A stretch of 64,000 nt of DNA from assembly GCA_025361145.1 (NCBI GenBank), contig JANYAV010000009.1, positions 1 to 64,000 of the forward strand. The letters are read 5' to 3'. Source of the DNA: Dehalococcoidia bacterium. GTDB lineage: Bacteria; Chloroflexota; Dehalococcoidia; Dehalococcoidales; UBA3254. The translations under genes were made by a program, and so were the position numbers. A model generated the notes under the pieces. It had not been told where the DNA came from. It made no database searches and saw only the letters and a program-made list of their open reading frames with translations. This document shows, piece after piece, positions 8,107 through 18,429 of the stretch (its first letter is position 1; each line of letters begins with the position of its first letter).

Positions 8107-9684
8107 ATGGTAAATAATTATCATGCGGAGAATATCGACCTAGGAGATAGAGGCAGCGAGATATTGCTTAAAATAGCGAATCCTAACCTGTATCGATTTA
8201 ACTCCTTTCGGATTTTAGAGTTACCCGTGACCGCTTCACCCAGGGAAATATCTTCACAAATACGAAAACTCGATTTGATAGCAAAGTTTGGCAATAATGG
8301 GGTTGCCGACCAAGGCTTTCTAGGTGTCAACCCATCGCCTGACACTGACGCCAGGCAATCCGCACACCAAAGATTAATTGATCCTGAGTACAGATTAATT
8401 GACGAAATATTTTGGTTTTGGCCGCACCAACTAGGATTTGCTAACGACACCGATGAAGCATTAGCAGCACTTAAACATAATGACTTATCCACCGCAATCT
8501 CAATTTGGAAACGGAATGAAGTCGAAGCCAGTGAGGCGCATGTTTCAATGCACAATCTGGCTATCCTGTATCATATTTTAGCCTTGGATCTTGAATATAC
8601 TGAAAAAACACAATCTCTATCAAAAAAACAAATTGAGCAGAAACGATCTTATTGGAGAGAGACTTACCCCAGATGGCAAATTTTAATAAATAATGAGGGG
8701 TTTTGGCAGCGAGTAGAGCAAAGGATCGAAGAACTAGATGATCCTCGCCTTACAAGTGGCACTGCTTACAGAATTCGGTCTGAATTACCCCTGGTAGTGA
8801 TTTCTATCAATGCCATGCTTGCTGCGCAAGCAGCACAAAGAAACAACGATGAAGAGACACTTTTCCATACTAATCTTGTAAATGGTTCAGGATTCGATAA
8901 GGCTGCCATTGAAAATGCTTTGCGGAGCACGGTAGAACCAATACGGGATAGCATTAAAATCCTTTGTACCAATGCAGAAACCGAGACTAATAAATCTCCC
9001 GAACACGCTGATGAGACAGCGGTAAATTTGATAGATAAAACAGCCATATTGTTGAAAACTATTGATAAACTTCTACCAGATGGACATCCTACACGTAACT
9101 CAATACACGATGAGATAGCCTCCCAAATTCTAGGATCTACTGTTAGCTTCGGAAATAAGACAGAAAATCACAGCAAATCGCTAGATCTAGCTAAACGGGC
9201 ATTATCAATTTCCGCGAGTGAATCAGTGAGGCAGAGAATTGAAACGAATATAGAAACGATCACTAATAATTTGAGATACAGCACCTGCTGGTTCTGTGAA
9301 AATAATCGTTCTGAAGATGAAGCGGCACTTAGTGTGAAGATGTACGGCGATGTGGTCCGCTCTGGTAATCAAGTTAGATGGCGCCATTTTCAGGTTCACG
9401 TCCCACGCTGTAAGCAATGCAGATCTATTCACGGAAGAATAACGCTAATCGGCTGGGCAGGAGCCTTATTAGGGATCATTCTGTGGATAGTTGTTGGGGC
9501 AAATACAAATGGATGGATCGGGTTTGCTTTTTTTACAGGATGCTTGATTATCGGATTGATTCTGGCTCCACTTTCCAGGCCCGAGAAAGTCGCAGGGGAA
9601 GGTCATATGAAGCATTTCCCGGACGTTCAGAAATTATTATCGCAAGGCTGGGTTATCGGGGATAAACCGTCCGGGACAAGTTAA
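8107..9684 (+). CDS. J-domain-like N-terminus + alpha-helical region + zinc ribbon + TM protein
   Basis: FRILELPVTASPREISSQIRKLDL...RLIDPEYRLIDEIFWFWP; CWFC...CKQC; two TM helices. Confidence 0.6.
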   Translation: MVNNYHAENIDLGDRGSEILLKIANPNLYRFNSFRILELPVTASPREISSQIRKLDLIAKFGNNGVADQGFLGVNPSPDTDARQSAHQRLIDPEYRLIDEIFWFWPHQLGFANDTDEALAALKHNDLSTAISIWKRNEVEASEAHVSMHNLAILYHILALDLEYTEKTQSLSKKQIEQKRSYWRETYPRWQILINNEGFWQRVEQRIEELDDPRLTSGTAYRIRSELPLVVISINAMLAAQAAQRNNDEETLFHTNLVNGSGFDKAAIENALRSTVEPIRDSIKILCTNAETETNKSPEHADETAVNLIDKTAILLKTIDKLLPDGHPTRNSIHDEIASQILGSTVSFGNKTENHSKSLDLAKRALSISASESVRQRIETNIETITNNLRYSTCWFCENNRSEDEAALSVKMYGDVVRSGNQVRWRHFQVHVPRCKQCRSIHGRITLIGWAGALLGIILWIVVGANTNGWIGFAFFTGCLIIGLILAPLSRPEKVAGEGHMKHFPDVQKLLSQGWVIGDKPSGTS

Positions 9685-9699
9685 AAGTGAGGATTAGCT

Positions 9700-10182
9700 A
9701 TGTTAGAAGGACTACGACAATTTTTTAATTATACTAAAGACTTTAGGATCGCAACACCTAAAGCATCAGATTATCATGACAGTCTGGAGAAGCTGGTCAA
9801 TTTATTGAAATCTCAATTGGCTAATGTTGAATCAACGACTGACAAGGATGATAGCCTGATAAAGTTAAACTCTGAAATCGGGACTGCTGCCTGGAGGCTG
9901 CAACGTAGACTGGCCACAACAGCAGAAACTGCTGATGTAATTAAGAAAGTGGCACGAGATTTGGAGTCAATTTGGGACACGTTAAGTCAGGGGGGTATTG
10001 AGATAAAAGATCAGGTTGGAGAAAAATACGATGGAGGTATGGCGTTAAGTGTCATCGCTTTCCAACCGACTCCTGGTATAACTCAGGAGCAGATTATCGA
10101 AACCATTAAACCGACAATATACTATAAAAATAAAATGGTCCAGATGGGACAGGTAATTGTTGGAGTACCGGAGAAATTATGA
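9700..10182 (+). CDS. GrpE-like nucleotide exchange factor
   Basis: C-terminal IIETIKPTIYYKNKMVQMGQVIVGVP resembles GrpE head; immediately upstream of Hsp70. Confidence 0.6.
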   Translation: MLEGLRQFFNYTKDFRIATPKASDYHDSLEKLVNLLKSQLANVESTTDKDDSLIKLNSEIGTAAWRLQRRLATTAETADVIKKVARDLESIWDTLSQGGIEIKDQVGEKYDGGMALSVIAFQPTPGITQEQIIETIKPTIYYKNKMVQMGQVIVGVPEKL

Positions 10183-10232
10183 TTTGTAATAATCGACAAA
10201 TGACCAGCTAACAAAAAGGAGCGTTAATAAAA

Positions 10233-12725
10233 ATGGAAAGACAAACAATAGATTTTGGCATTGATCTAGGCACTACTAACAGCAAAATTGCCGTGTTTAA
10301 CGGTTCTGGAACAACTGTATTCAAGAATAACGATGAAATGGAATACACGCCATCTGCTGTTTGGATCGACGGCAAAGGGAAAATTTATGTTGGGCGTAAC
10401 GCAAAAGAGCGTTTAGAGATTGATAGCGCGAATGCTTACTCTGAGTTTAAGCTTCAGATGGGAACTTCCAGAGTATATCAATTTGCTGCCAGCGGTCGTC
10501 AAATGCTACCTCAGGAACTTTCAGCAGAAGTCTTGAAATCTTTACGCAATGATGTTGAAAAACGAACCGGTGAGAAAGTGACGAATGCCGTCATCAGTGT
10601 GCCAGCCGCCTTTGAATTGCCGCAGTGTGATGCCACAAACAAAGCCGCCAAGCTGGCAGGTTTATCTTTTAGCCCCCTAATCCAGGAACCAGTGGCCGCT
10701 GCTCTAGCTTATGGATTCCAGAGCAAGAGTGACCGGGTATTCTGGATGGTCTACGATCTAGGAGGTGGTACTTTTGATGTCGCCATCATTCAGGTTCGTG
10801 ACGGTCAAATCCAGGTAGTGAACCATAGTGGTGATAATCATCTAGGGGGAAAGCTTATTGATTGGGAGATTGTGGAAAGATTATTTGTGCCGATACTAAC
10901 CAGAGAATATGCTCTATCTGATTTTAATAGGGCTAATCCCAAATGGAATGCCGCCTTTGCCAAACTGAAACTGAAGGCAGAACAAGCCAAAATCGCATTA
11001 TCAAATGATGATTCTACGGTTATTGCGATTGATCATCTTTGTGTTGATGATAAAGGTGTGCCAATAAATTTTGAATATGACCTTAAGCGCAGTGAATTGG
11101 AGCCTCTCATCGAACCTTTTATAGAGAGATCAATCAATAGGTGTAAAGCAGCTTTGGAAGAAAAAAGGCTATCTCCCGACAACATTGAAAAGTTAATTCT
11201 GGTTGGTGGCCCTACCAGGACACCCATCTTGAAAGATATTCTGAAGGAAAGACTGAAGATACCCCTGGAATTCAGTATGGATCCTTTGACAGTCAATGGC
11301 CAGGGTGCGGCAATATTCGCCCGGACGCAACCGATGCCAAAGGAAACAAACAATAAACATATTCTTATCCCAGGGCAGTATTCTGTGGAACTGAACTATG
11401 AACCTATTGGCAATGATCCCGAACCTATGATAGGCGGGCAAATAACAACATCGGGTGAAAAGTCGCTAAGCGGTTACAAAATCGAATTTGTTGAGATAAA
11501 AACTCGATGGCGCAGCGGAAAGATCACGTTACCGCCCGATGGAAAATTTATGACTTCTGTCCATGCTGGAGAGAAAACAAATGAATTTATAATAGAGTTA
11601 ACCGATGCAACCGGGGATATTTGTAAAGCCATTCCGGATAGATTCAGTTACACGATTGGGATGACGATTTGCAATCAGCCCATTCTCCATTGCATTGGAG
11701 TAGCTTTGGCTAATGGTGAAACACAAATATTTCTGACTAAAGGCACACCATTGCCAGCACATCGGCGAGAAATCCATCGTACCACTGTCTCAGTCAAAAA
11801 AGGAGAGTCTGTTATGCTTCTTCGTATTCCGGTTGTCGAAGGAGAGAATACCAAACACGATGATAGAAATGCCCTAATAGGCAATTTAATAATTACCGGA
11901 GATAAAATTAAACGCGATTTGCCCCTTGGGAGCGAGGTCGAGATAACTATTGATATGGATGAATCACGTTTGTTACGGGTAAAAGCATATATCCCCATTC
12001 TCGATGAGATATTTGAAGACGTCCTGAAGTTAGGCAAAATCGCTGCAGAACCTCAAAAACTAACTGACGATTACAAACGCCAGCAGGAGCGTCTACAAAA
12101 AGTTCGTGAAAATGCTCAACAGATTGGAAATAACCAGGCTGATAAACCCATACAGAAGATTGAAGACGAAAGCATGTTACATGATATTGAAACCTCACTT
12201 GCCGCTGCGCCTGCTGATCCAGATGCTGCGGATAAGTGCCAGAAGCGGCTCATTGATTTAAAAATTGTGCTTGATGAAGCCGAAGATGCTCTGGAAAGAC
12301 CTCTAATTATTTCTAAAGCCAGAAGTGAAATAGAGGGCATACGCGGAATAGTTGAGAAATTTGGCGATGCTGAAGAAAAACAGAACTTTAGTGCTTTGGA
12401 AAAAGAAATTAACGCTGCCATAGATTCTAATGATGCTGATCTAATCAAACAAAAATTAGAATACCTGGATGGATTATATTGGAGAATTTGTTTCGCGCAA
12501 CCGGGATGGTGGGTTTCTCAAATTGAGAATCTCGAACAGAGAAAACCACACATGCGAGACCAGCAACTAGCGGAAAGACTCTTAATACAGGGGAAAAGTG
12601 CCATTGATTCTAATAACTTTGATGTCTTAAAGACAGTTGTACGTCAACTTATCGGTCTTCTTCCGACAAATGAGCAACAAGAGGTGCAGGGGTACGGCGG
12701 CACTACCATGCCAATTAACGGATAA
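10233..12725 (+). CDS. Hsp70/DnaK-family protein (divergent)
   Basis: FGIDLGTTNSKIAVFNG, VYDLGGGTFDVAII, LVGGPTRTPILKD. Confidence 0.95.
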   Translation: MERQTIDFGIDLGTTNSKIAVFNGSGTTVFKNNDEMEYTPSAVWIDGKGKIYVGRNAKERLEIDSANAYSEFKLQMGTSRVYQFAASGRQMLPQELSAEVLKSLRNDVEKRTGEKVTNAVISVPAAFELPQCDATNKAAKLAGLSFSPLIQEPVAAALAYGFQSKSDRVFWMVYDLGGGTFDVAIIQVRDGQIQVVNHSGDNHLGGKLIDWEIVERLFVPILTREYALSDFNRANPKWNAAFAKLKLKAEQAKIALSNDDSTVIAIDHLCVDDKGVPINFEYDLKRSELEPLIEPFIERSINRCKAALEEKRLSPDNIEKLILVGGPTRTPILKDILKERLKIPLEFSMDPLTVNGQGAAIFARTQPMPKETNNKHILIPGQYSVELNYEPIGNDPEPMIGGQITTSGEKSLSGYKIEFVEIKTRWRSGKITLPPDGKFMTSVHAGEKTNEFIIELTDATGDICKAIPDRFSYTIGMTICNQPILHCIGVALANGETQIFLTKGTPLPAHRREIHRTTVSVKKGESVMLLRIPVVEGENTKHDDRNALIGNLIITGDKIKRDLPLGSEVEITIDMDESRLLRVKAYIPILDEIFEDVLKLGKIAAEPQKLTDDYKRQQERLQKVRENAQQIGNNQADKPIQKIEDESMLHDIETSLAAAPADPDAADKCQKRLIDLKIVLDEAEDALERPLIISKARSEIEGIRGIVEKFGDAEEKQNFSALEKEINAAIDSNDADLIKQKLEYLDGLYWRICFAQPGWWVSQIENLEQRKPHMRDQQLAERLLIQGKSAIDSNNFDVLKTVVRQLIGLLPTNEQQEVQGYGGTTMPING

Positions 12726-12740
12726 GGAAGGGTTAAAGCA

Positions 12741-13085
12741 ATGAAAGTAAATATGACAGAGAAAATGAATCTTCCTCCTAAGCTTCAAGAGAACTCAGAC
12801 ACATTTAATGAATCGCTGAATAGTTTAATAGAATCCGGCATACTCGCCAGAGCAGCTGACCTGGCAAGAAAGGGTGAACTGCACCAGGCTGAGCTTCTTC
12901 TGCAACCTTTGACCAACAAACCAGAGGCACCAGTATATATTCTTGATCTGCTCGCAAAGGTATATGTACAGCAGAAAAAAGTAAAAGAAGCACAGGCAGC
13001 ATGGTTACGCGCTTTGCAAATGGAACCATCAAATAAACACACATTGAGAGCGCTTATGCGTTGTGCCGAATTACTTACAAATTAA
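12741..13085 (+). CDS. TPR protein
   Basis: AARKGELHQAELLLQPL...YVQQKKVKEAQAAWLRALQMEPSN. Confidence 0.7.
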   Translation: MKVNMTEKMNLPPKLQENSDTFNESLNSLIESGILARAADLARKGELHQAELLLQPLTNKPEAPVYILDLLAKVYVQQKKVKEAQAAWLRALQMEPSNKHTLRALMRCAELLTN

Positions 13086-13274
13086 CCCCTAAATATTTGA
13101 TTTAACCAAGAGATGAGATTTAATAATTATTCAATTAAGATTAATGTTTAAGATAATAATATTAAAGGTGATTGAAATAATATGGATAACGGTAATAAAC
13201 AGAAGATTTTGGGCTAAATGGGTATAGCTTGTTTTACGATTTTTGAAGACAAAACCAACAACAGGAGAACAAAG

Positions 13275-13820
13275 GTGAAAACAGAGAGGATAGTAAGAAT
13301 AACCATTGCTATTATCATCGTTGTTGGTTTGATACTAATCTATAATCAATATTCCAACAATCCGTTAGTAAAGGTGCAAGCATTAACAGACTCGATTTCA
13401 ACGCAGCTGGTATCAAGAATTTCTAACGCATCTCCGTCTAACCTAAATTATTTCAAATCGGCGCCCGTATTAGTTGTATGGTCAGATACAGGGAAAGTCT
13501 GTACTGATATCCAGGAGCTAATCCCTTCTTCTAACTGGCCCAAAACGATCGATAATATCAATAATGGATATTTAGTGAGCATCAAGAAAACGACAGGCGA
13601 GTCGGATAAGTATGGATCCTCTTACAACTATGTCATGGGCTATCAAGTAGTTTATGCCGTTTCCGTTATATACAACGGCCAGAGCGTAAAGCAGATTACA
13701 TTTGCGGGCGAAAGTTTACCCATGTCTATAAATGTTGACTCAAGTAATAGGGCCCCTTGGTATGGCGATCCGCCATCTAATAGTGTTATCGCAGATTGGA
13801 TAAAAACAACGTTGAAGTAA
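13275..13820 (+). CDS. Membrane-anchored hypothetical protein
   Basis: GTG start with aggag SD; N-term TM IVRITIAIIIVVGLILI. Confidence 0.6.
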   Translation: MKTERIVRITIAIIIVVGLILIYNQYSNNPLVKVQALTDSISTQLVSRISNASPSNLNYFKSAPVLVVWSDTGKVCTDIQELIPSSNWPKTIDNINNGYLVSIKKTTGESDKYGSSYNYVMGYQVVYAVSVIYNGQSVKQITFAGESLPMSINVDSSNRAPWYGDPPSNSVIADWIKTTLK

Positions 13821-13898
13821 ACTCATTGAAGAAAATTGGTCAATATTATACTTGCATTATATAAAGTCGCGATAAAAGCTCTATGAAGGAGAACCGGC

Positions 13899-15110
13899 AT
13901 GAAAACTGGCGTTAGCTTAATTACATCACTATTAATAGTACTAATAATTGTCTCTACAGCTTGTTCAACCCCACCGGCACCTATTTACATGCCAATAATC
14001 GAGGAAACGACGGCTACTGCTACATACTCAACGCCATTAACACAGATTAGTCCTATTGCCACAGGGATATCATCTACAACCACACCAAGCAGTAGCACTG
14101 GTAAAACTACAATCCCATCTACATCAAAAACTGCCCAACCAGCAAACCTATATCGGAGCAAACTTGTAGAAATTGCCACTTCATTAGTAAATGATGTTTT
14201 GCCATTAACGAGTATTCAGCATTCAGATGAAGAAGCCATGACACTTTTTCGGGACAAGTTGATAAATAAGGGAATAGCAGCCAGCCTGGTTAAGATAAAT
14301 TCCAGATTAGGCGCAGATGGAAATCTTAATTACTGTATCGCTGTAAATACCATGGATCAAGGAATCGTTTTCTTGTACATCCTACCGAAAGAATTGGACT
14401 TAAACGATGAGGACTATAGATTACAACAAGTATATCTTACTTCTAATGAAAGAGTGGGTTTATTACCTGTTAAATTCGCTAATTTAAATGATTATACATG
14501 GTATAAAACATATCTTGAAAATCTATATAAAAATTGGGATTATTCTGAATATCTTAGCGAATACGGCGATATCGTTGACAAAAATAAAGTAGAGCTTGAA
14601 ACACTTAGTTCGCAAATTGATAAATTAATTGATTTCGCAGAAAATCCAAATATAATTAGTTATGATTCTGGAATGTCTCAAAATCAAATAGATACCAAGT
14701 ACAATTCACTTTTAGATGAAGTTCAAGCTCGAATAGATCAATTCAATATCTATAATGAACAATGTAACGTTCAAATTGATGAATTCAATGCTAGTGTCGC
14801 GTCTGATGAAATTGAATCTAATAGATATCCCCACGAACTTTTCTATATTGAAGAATATTACACAAATCCTAATAATTTATATCCCTTGATTTCGATTCCA
14901 ACACCATTCAATTATAAGATCATTACACCAGTTCCGTTTGCAACAGCCCGTGTGCCATATACAATAGACACCTACCTAAATGCATTGCAAATAATGGTCA
15001 ATCGAGATTACTCATTTAGTCTGCTTCCAGCACCTTTTGAAAAAGATTTTAAAGCTGACAGGGTAACAGATAAAAACTTTGTGGTAGATGATTATGATAT
15101 TCGGTGGTAG
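13899..15110 (+). CDS. Putative lipoprotein, hypothetical
   Basis: Lipobox STACS; Thr/Ser-rich linker. Confidence 0.7.
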   Translation: MKTGVSLITSLLIVLIIVSTACSTPPAPIYMPIIEETTATATYSTPLTQISPIATGISSTTTPSSSTGKTTIPSTSKTAQPANLYRSKLVEIATSLVNDVLPLTSIQHSDEEAMTLFRDKLINKGIAASLVKINSRLGADGNLNYCIAVNTMDQGIVFLYILPKELDLNDEDYRLQQVYLTSNERVGLLPVKFANLNDYTWYKTYLENLYKNWDYSEYLSEYGDIVDKNKVELETLSSQIDKLIDFAENPNIISYDSGMSQNQIDTKYNSLLDEVQARIDQFNIYNEQCNVQIDEFNASVASDEIESNRYPHELFYIEEYYTNPNNLYPLISIPTPFNYKIITPVPFATARVPYTIDTYLNALQIMVNRDYSFSLLPAPFEKDFKADRVTDKNFVVDDYDIRW

Positions 15111-15162
15111 TTAACACAGCGTTTTAATTTTGAGTCAAATGAAAAATAAAATGGAGGGGTAA

Positions 15163-15708
15163 ATGCCAATACCTATACAATTTTATGGCGTAATTTTAAT
15201 TGCCGTAATAACGTTATGGCCGCTTTTTCTATCAGGGTCTTGGTCTCCGGTATCGGTTATTTCGAGTACTGCCATTAGTGTCGGACTATTAATTCTGGTT
15301 TGGAAATATTGCTCCAGCTCATATGTTTCCTTTTGGACCGGAATTCATGTAATTTCAGCGCGTCTTTCTAGCGGTTTTTTCAATATCACGATTTTATACC
15401 TGCTACCTTTTCTAGTAATCGTATATTTTATCAGTATCTTTTTCACCTTGAGCGGCTTAATTAGCGGACGATCTCGGTCTCAGGAACTATGGTCCAATTT
15501 TATTCTAAAATTTACAGATGTTAATCCCGATACTATCGCCCCTACTGATGTTATAGATAATGATCCTGAATATCAGCCAGCATCTAATACTTTTTGTCCT
15601 TATTGTAATAACTCGGTAGAAGCACATATAACGAATGGTCCTGTTGATTATTATTGGTGTTCTCATTGTAGAAAAAAATTACAACCAAACGATACTTATA
15701 AAGGTTAA
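15163..15708 (+). CDS. Membrane protein with C-terminal zinc ribbon
   Basis: CPYCNNSVEAHITNGPVDYYWCSHCRKKLQPND. Confidence 0.7.
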   Translation: MPIPIQFYGVILIAVITLWPLFLSGSWSPVSVISSTAISVGLLILVWKYCSSSYVSFWTGIHVISARLSSGFFNITILYLLPFLVIVYFISIFFTLSGLISGRSRSQELWSNFILKFTDVNPDTIAPTDVIDNDPEYQPASNTFCPYCNNSVEAHITNGPVDYYWCSHCRKKLQPNDTYKG

Positions 15709-15765
15709 GGTTTAAATGGTTGTTCAAAAAGATGATCAAATAATAAGTGTTGGAGAAAGATAACG

Positions 15766-17850
15766 ATGTCAATGTTTCCAAAACCAACACCAAATAGACC
15801 TTATTGCAGAAAACACGGCATTGAATACTCTGGATATATATGTCCCGAATGCGCTCAAGAACTTAGGAAAAAAGCTGAATTAAAAAAATCAGCTAGTATC
15901 CAAAATGCTAATAATGAGGAAAAAGAACTTAACGAATATCGTCCGCCTGTATTGTGCCCAAAATGCCTCGAAAAATCCCTATTCTATAACCAAAACGAAG
16001 ATGCTTTTGAGTGCCTAAATGTGAAATGTAAGGTACAGGGTAAAACGGTAAAGGAAATAGAAGATAAAGTAAAATCATCTTTATATGATAAGACTGAACA
16101 AGAGAGGTTGATTTTCAATAAAAAAGAAGGAGAAAGACAAAATAATATTCGACAAACGGAACCAAACAGCAAGAAGAATAAAAGTGATACGCCAGAAAGT
16201 TTGGCGAGTAAACCAGTTATCGCAACCAACACTGCGGGTGCGAAAGGGGGAGTTAAAGGTTCAGGTGGTAACAAAACTAAACAACCCATTCCTAGGTGGA
16301 TGATACCTTTATTGTTAATATTTGCTCTTTCATTCGTCGGCGTTGGAATCAGTATATTTGTTGGAACAACCATTCCATTTTGGATATTGTTTGGATTCGG
16401 CTGCATATTTTCACTTGAGAAATGGTTTAGTCATGATACGAGGAAGCATAAAGGAGTTGGAAAGCTATATAGATTTCTTTTAAATCTTTCGATACTATTA
16501 CTGCTTGGTCTCCTCATTTGGACGGGTATAAAATTGTTCTCGCAACAATTCCTTCAAAGCTCGCTTGCAGGGAGTCTGGTATTTCTTGCTGAATTAGTTC
16601 TCTTTATCTGGATGTGGAAAGTTGTTGCTAAGAATAGTTGGCGCTGGCCAAGCATGAAATTGACAGTATTTACCCTGGTGTGCCTAGGTATGATATTTGC
16701 CTTTGCTGGTGTGCAACCTATGACCAGTTATAAAGATAGGACTGCTTCTTTCTTTGCTTCTATTTCAAGTTCCTCATCGGAACCAGTGACTTCGTCAACC
16801 ACTCCGACTACTCCGCTGGTGACCAAACCGCCGAGTATTACGCAACATGCAACAGCTGTACCAACAATATTATCAATTAAACCGCCAGTTCCATTCACAT
16901 CACCGATAGCTCCTGTAATAAATGATATCATCCCCGGAAATACTTCAAATATTAATACGAGCGCATTTCAAACAATTGACCAGTATGCGCTAGGAACTCC
17001 GGAGTCTGTTACAAAATCCATCGACGCCTTGGCATCTTACCTAGTACAGCCAGCAACGAATGACTTAGAAAAAACTCGAGCAATCTATCGATGGGTTACC
17101 CAGAACATATCCTACGATTTTTCAGCGTATTTGAGTGGAAGATATGGGAGCACCAAGGCAGCAGACGTTCTGACAAGTCGAAGCTCCATATGTGAAGGCT
17201 ACTCTGGTCTTTTTAACGCATTGGCAAAATCTGCGGGATTAGAAGTGGTTACTATTAGCGGCTGGGCTAAGGGATATAGTTATAACGCAGGTGATAAAAT
17301 AACTGGACCAACAAATCATGCTTGGAATGCGGTAAAGATAAATGGTGGTTGGTACTTAATAGATAGCACTTGGGGAGCTGGTTCTATAGTTCAGCAAAAA
17401 TTTGTTCGTGATTTTGATGAAGCGTATTTTCTTACTCCTCCAGAGCAGTTTATTTATAATCACTTACCAGAAGACTCCAAATGGCAGCTGTTAAATCCAC
17501 CTTATACAAAAAGCCAGTTCGCAGCTCTACCGTACGTATATTCAAGTTTTTTCAGTTACGGATTGGGGTTGGGTAATAATACTCAATGCATCATTAGTGC
17601 GAATAGTAATTTGAATATGATATTCCCAGTCCCAAATGACGTTTATTTGATGGCTCAATTAAGTCAGAATAATATTGATCTTGCAGACTCACTGACATCT
17701 GCACATAAGTCAGGAAATCAATATCAAATTAATGCTACATTCCCCAAAACTGGTGACTACGTTTTAAGTATATATGCTCGTAAGGGCGACGAATTTGGAA
17801 CGTATCAAGGTGTACTAGAATACAAGGTTGTTGTAAATAGCATTCCATAG
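15766..17850 (+). CDS. Zinc-ribbon + TM + transglutaminase-like protein
   Basis: N-term CXXC pairs; TRAIYRWVTQNISYD...SSICEGYSGLFNALAKSAG...NHAWNAVKINGGWYLIDSTWG. Confidence 0.85.
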   Translation: MSMFPKPTPNRPYCRKHGIEYSGYICPECAQELRKKAELKKSASIQNANNEEKELNEYRPPVLCPKCLEKSLFYNQNEDAFECLNVKCKVQGKTVKEIEDKVKSSLYDKTEQERLIFNKKEGERQNNIRQTEPNSKKNKSDTPESLASKPVIATNTAGAKGGVKGSGGNKTKQPIPRWMIPLLLIFALSFVGVGISIFVGTTIPFWILFGFGCIFSLEKWFSHDTRKHKGVGKLYRFLLNLSILLLLGLLIWTGIKLFSQQFLQSSLAGSLVFLAELVLFIWMWKVVAKNSWRWPSMKLTVFTLVCLGMIFAFAGVQPMTSYKDRTASFFASISSSSSEPVTSSTTPTTPLVTKPPSITQHATAVPTILSIKPPVPFTSPIAPVINDIIPGNTSNINTSAFQTIDQYALGTPESVTKSIDALASYLVQPATNDLEKTRAIYRWVTQNISYDFSAYLSGRYGSTKAADVLTSRSSICEGYSGLFNALAKSAGLEVVTISGWAKGYSYNAGDKITGPTNHAWNAVKINGGWYLIDSTWGAGSIVQQKFVRDFDEAYFLTPPEQFIYNHLPEDSKWQLLNPPYTKSQFAALPYVYSSFFSYGLGLGNNTQCIISANSNLNMIFPVPNDVYLMAQLSQNNIDLADSLTSAHKSGNQYQINATFPKTGDYVLSIYARKGDEFGTYQGVLEYKVVVNSIP

Positions 17851-18092
17851 GTAATTAGAAGTCCGGTTGCCATAATTGGAGTTCAATGAAAGGGATTACT
17901 GAAATAGAAAAAACATATTAAGAAAGTTTTCTATTAGCTTCAACCCGTAGATGGAATTTCTCTAATAATTCTCTAATAATTGGTTTATAACCTGTTATAA
18001 CGCACCATCATTTTAGCCTCTAATCCAATTTTTCTTAAAAAACCAGTTATAACCTTTTTGTAGCTAAATTAACCTTTTTTAAGGGTATATTT

Positions 18093-18142
18093 CACATCCC
18101 CTAAACCGCGTGTCGTGGGTCCGACTCCCACCAGGGGCACCA
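18093..18142 (+). repeat. att-like repeat: tRNA 3' half (T-arm, acceptor, CCA), copy 1
   Basis: cacatcccctaaaccgcgtgtcgtgggtccgactcccaccaggggcacca; identical to 21073-21122. Confidence 0.85.
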
Positions 18143-18155
18143 CTTTTTGAAGCTA

Positions 18156-18193
18156 AAAAGACCCTACCGTCAAGTTAACGAGTAGGGTCTTTT
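18156..18193. terminator. Perfect 12-bp stem, bidirectional terminator-like
   Basis: AAAAGACCCTAC...GTAGGGTCTTTT. Confidence 0.75.
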
Positions 18194-18225
18194 CTATTTT
18201 CTCTAATAATTCTCTAAGAATCGTT

Positions 18226-18429
18226 TTAAAACGCTGATTCTACAGATGTGTTTTTCTGTTTGTTTGAAATTAACCAATCATCAAGTTTGGCTGCTGCTTC
18301 CTGCAATCCAGGTAGGATATGACTATATGTATCAATAGTTATCTGTATACTGGCATGTCCTAATCTCTCCTGAACTATCTTGGGACGGATTCCTTGTTTA
18401 AGCATTTTGAGGTTTTGTGAGTTTGCCAA
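18226..18429 (-). pseudogene. Tyrosine recombinase/phage integrase C-terminal fragment
   Basis: LKQGIRPKIVQERLGHASIQITIDTYSHILPGLQEAAA; N-terminal catalytic region missing. Confidence 0.8.

Noticed and set aside
8121-12448. Antisense ORFs opposite the J-like and Hsp70 genes
   Set aside because: Shadow ORFs with no recognisable domains, opposite clear coding sequence.
18093-18142. tmRNA (ssrA) as integration target
   Set aside because: The acceptor 3' strand CAGGGGC implies 5' GCCCCTG and lacks the GGGG.../G3-U70 features of tmRNA; it fits an ordinary tRNA. Anticodon (possibly CCT) left unassigned because the 5' half is missing.
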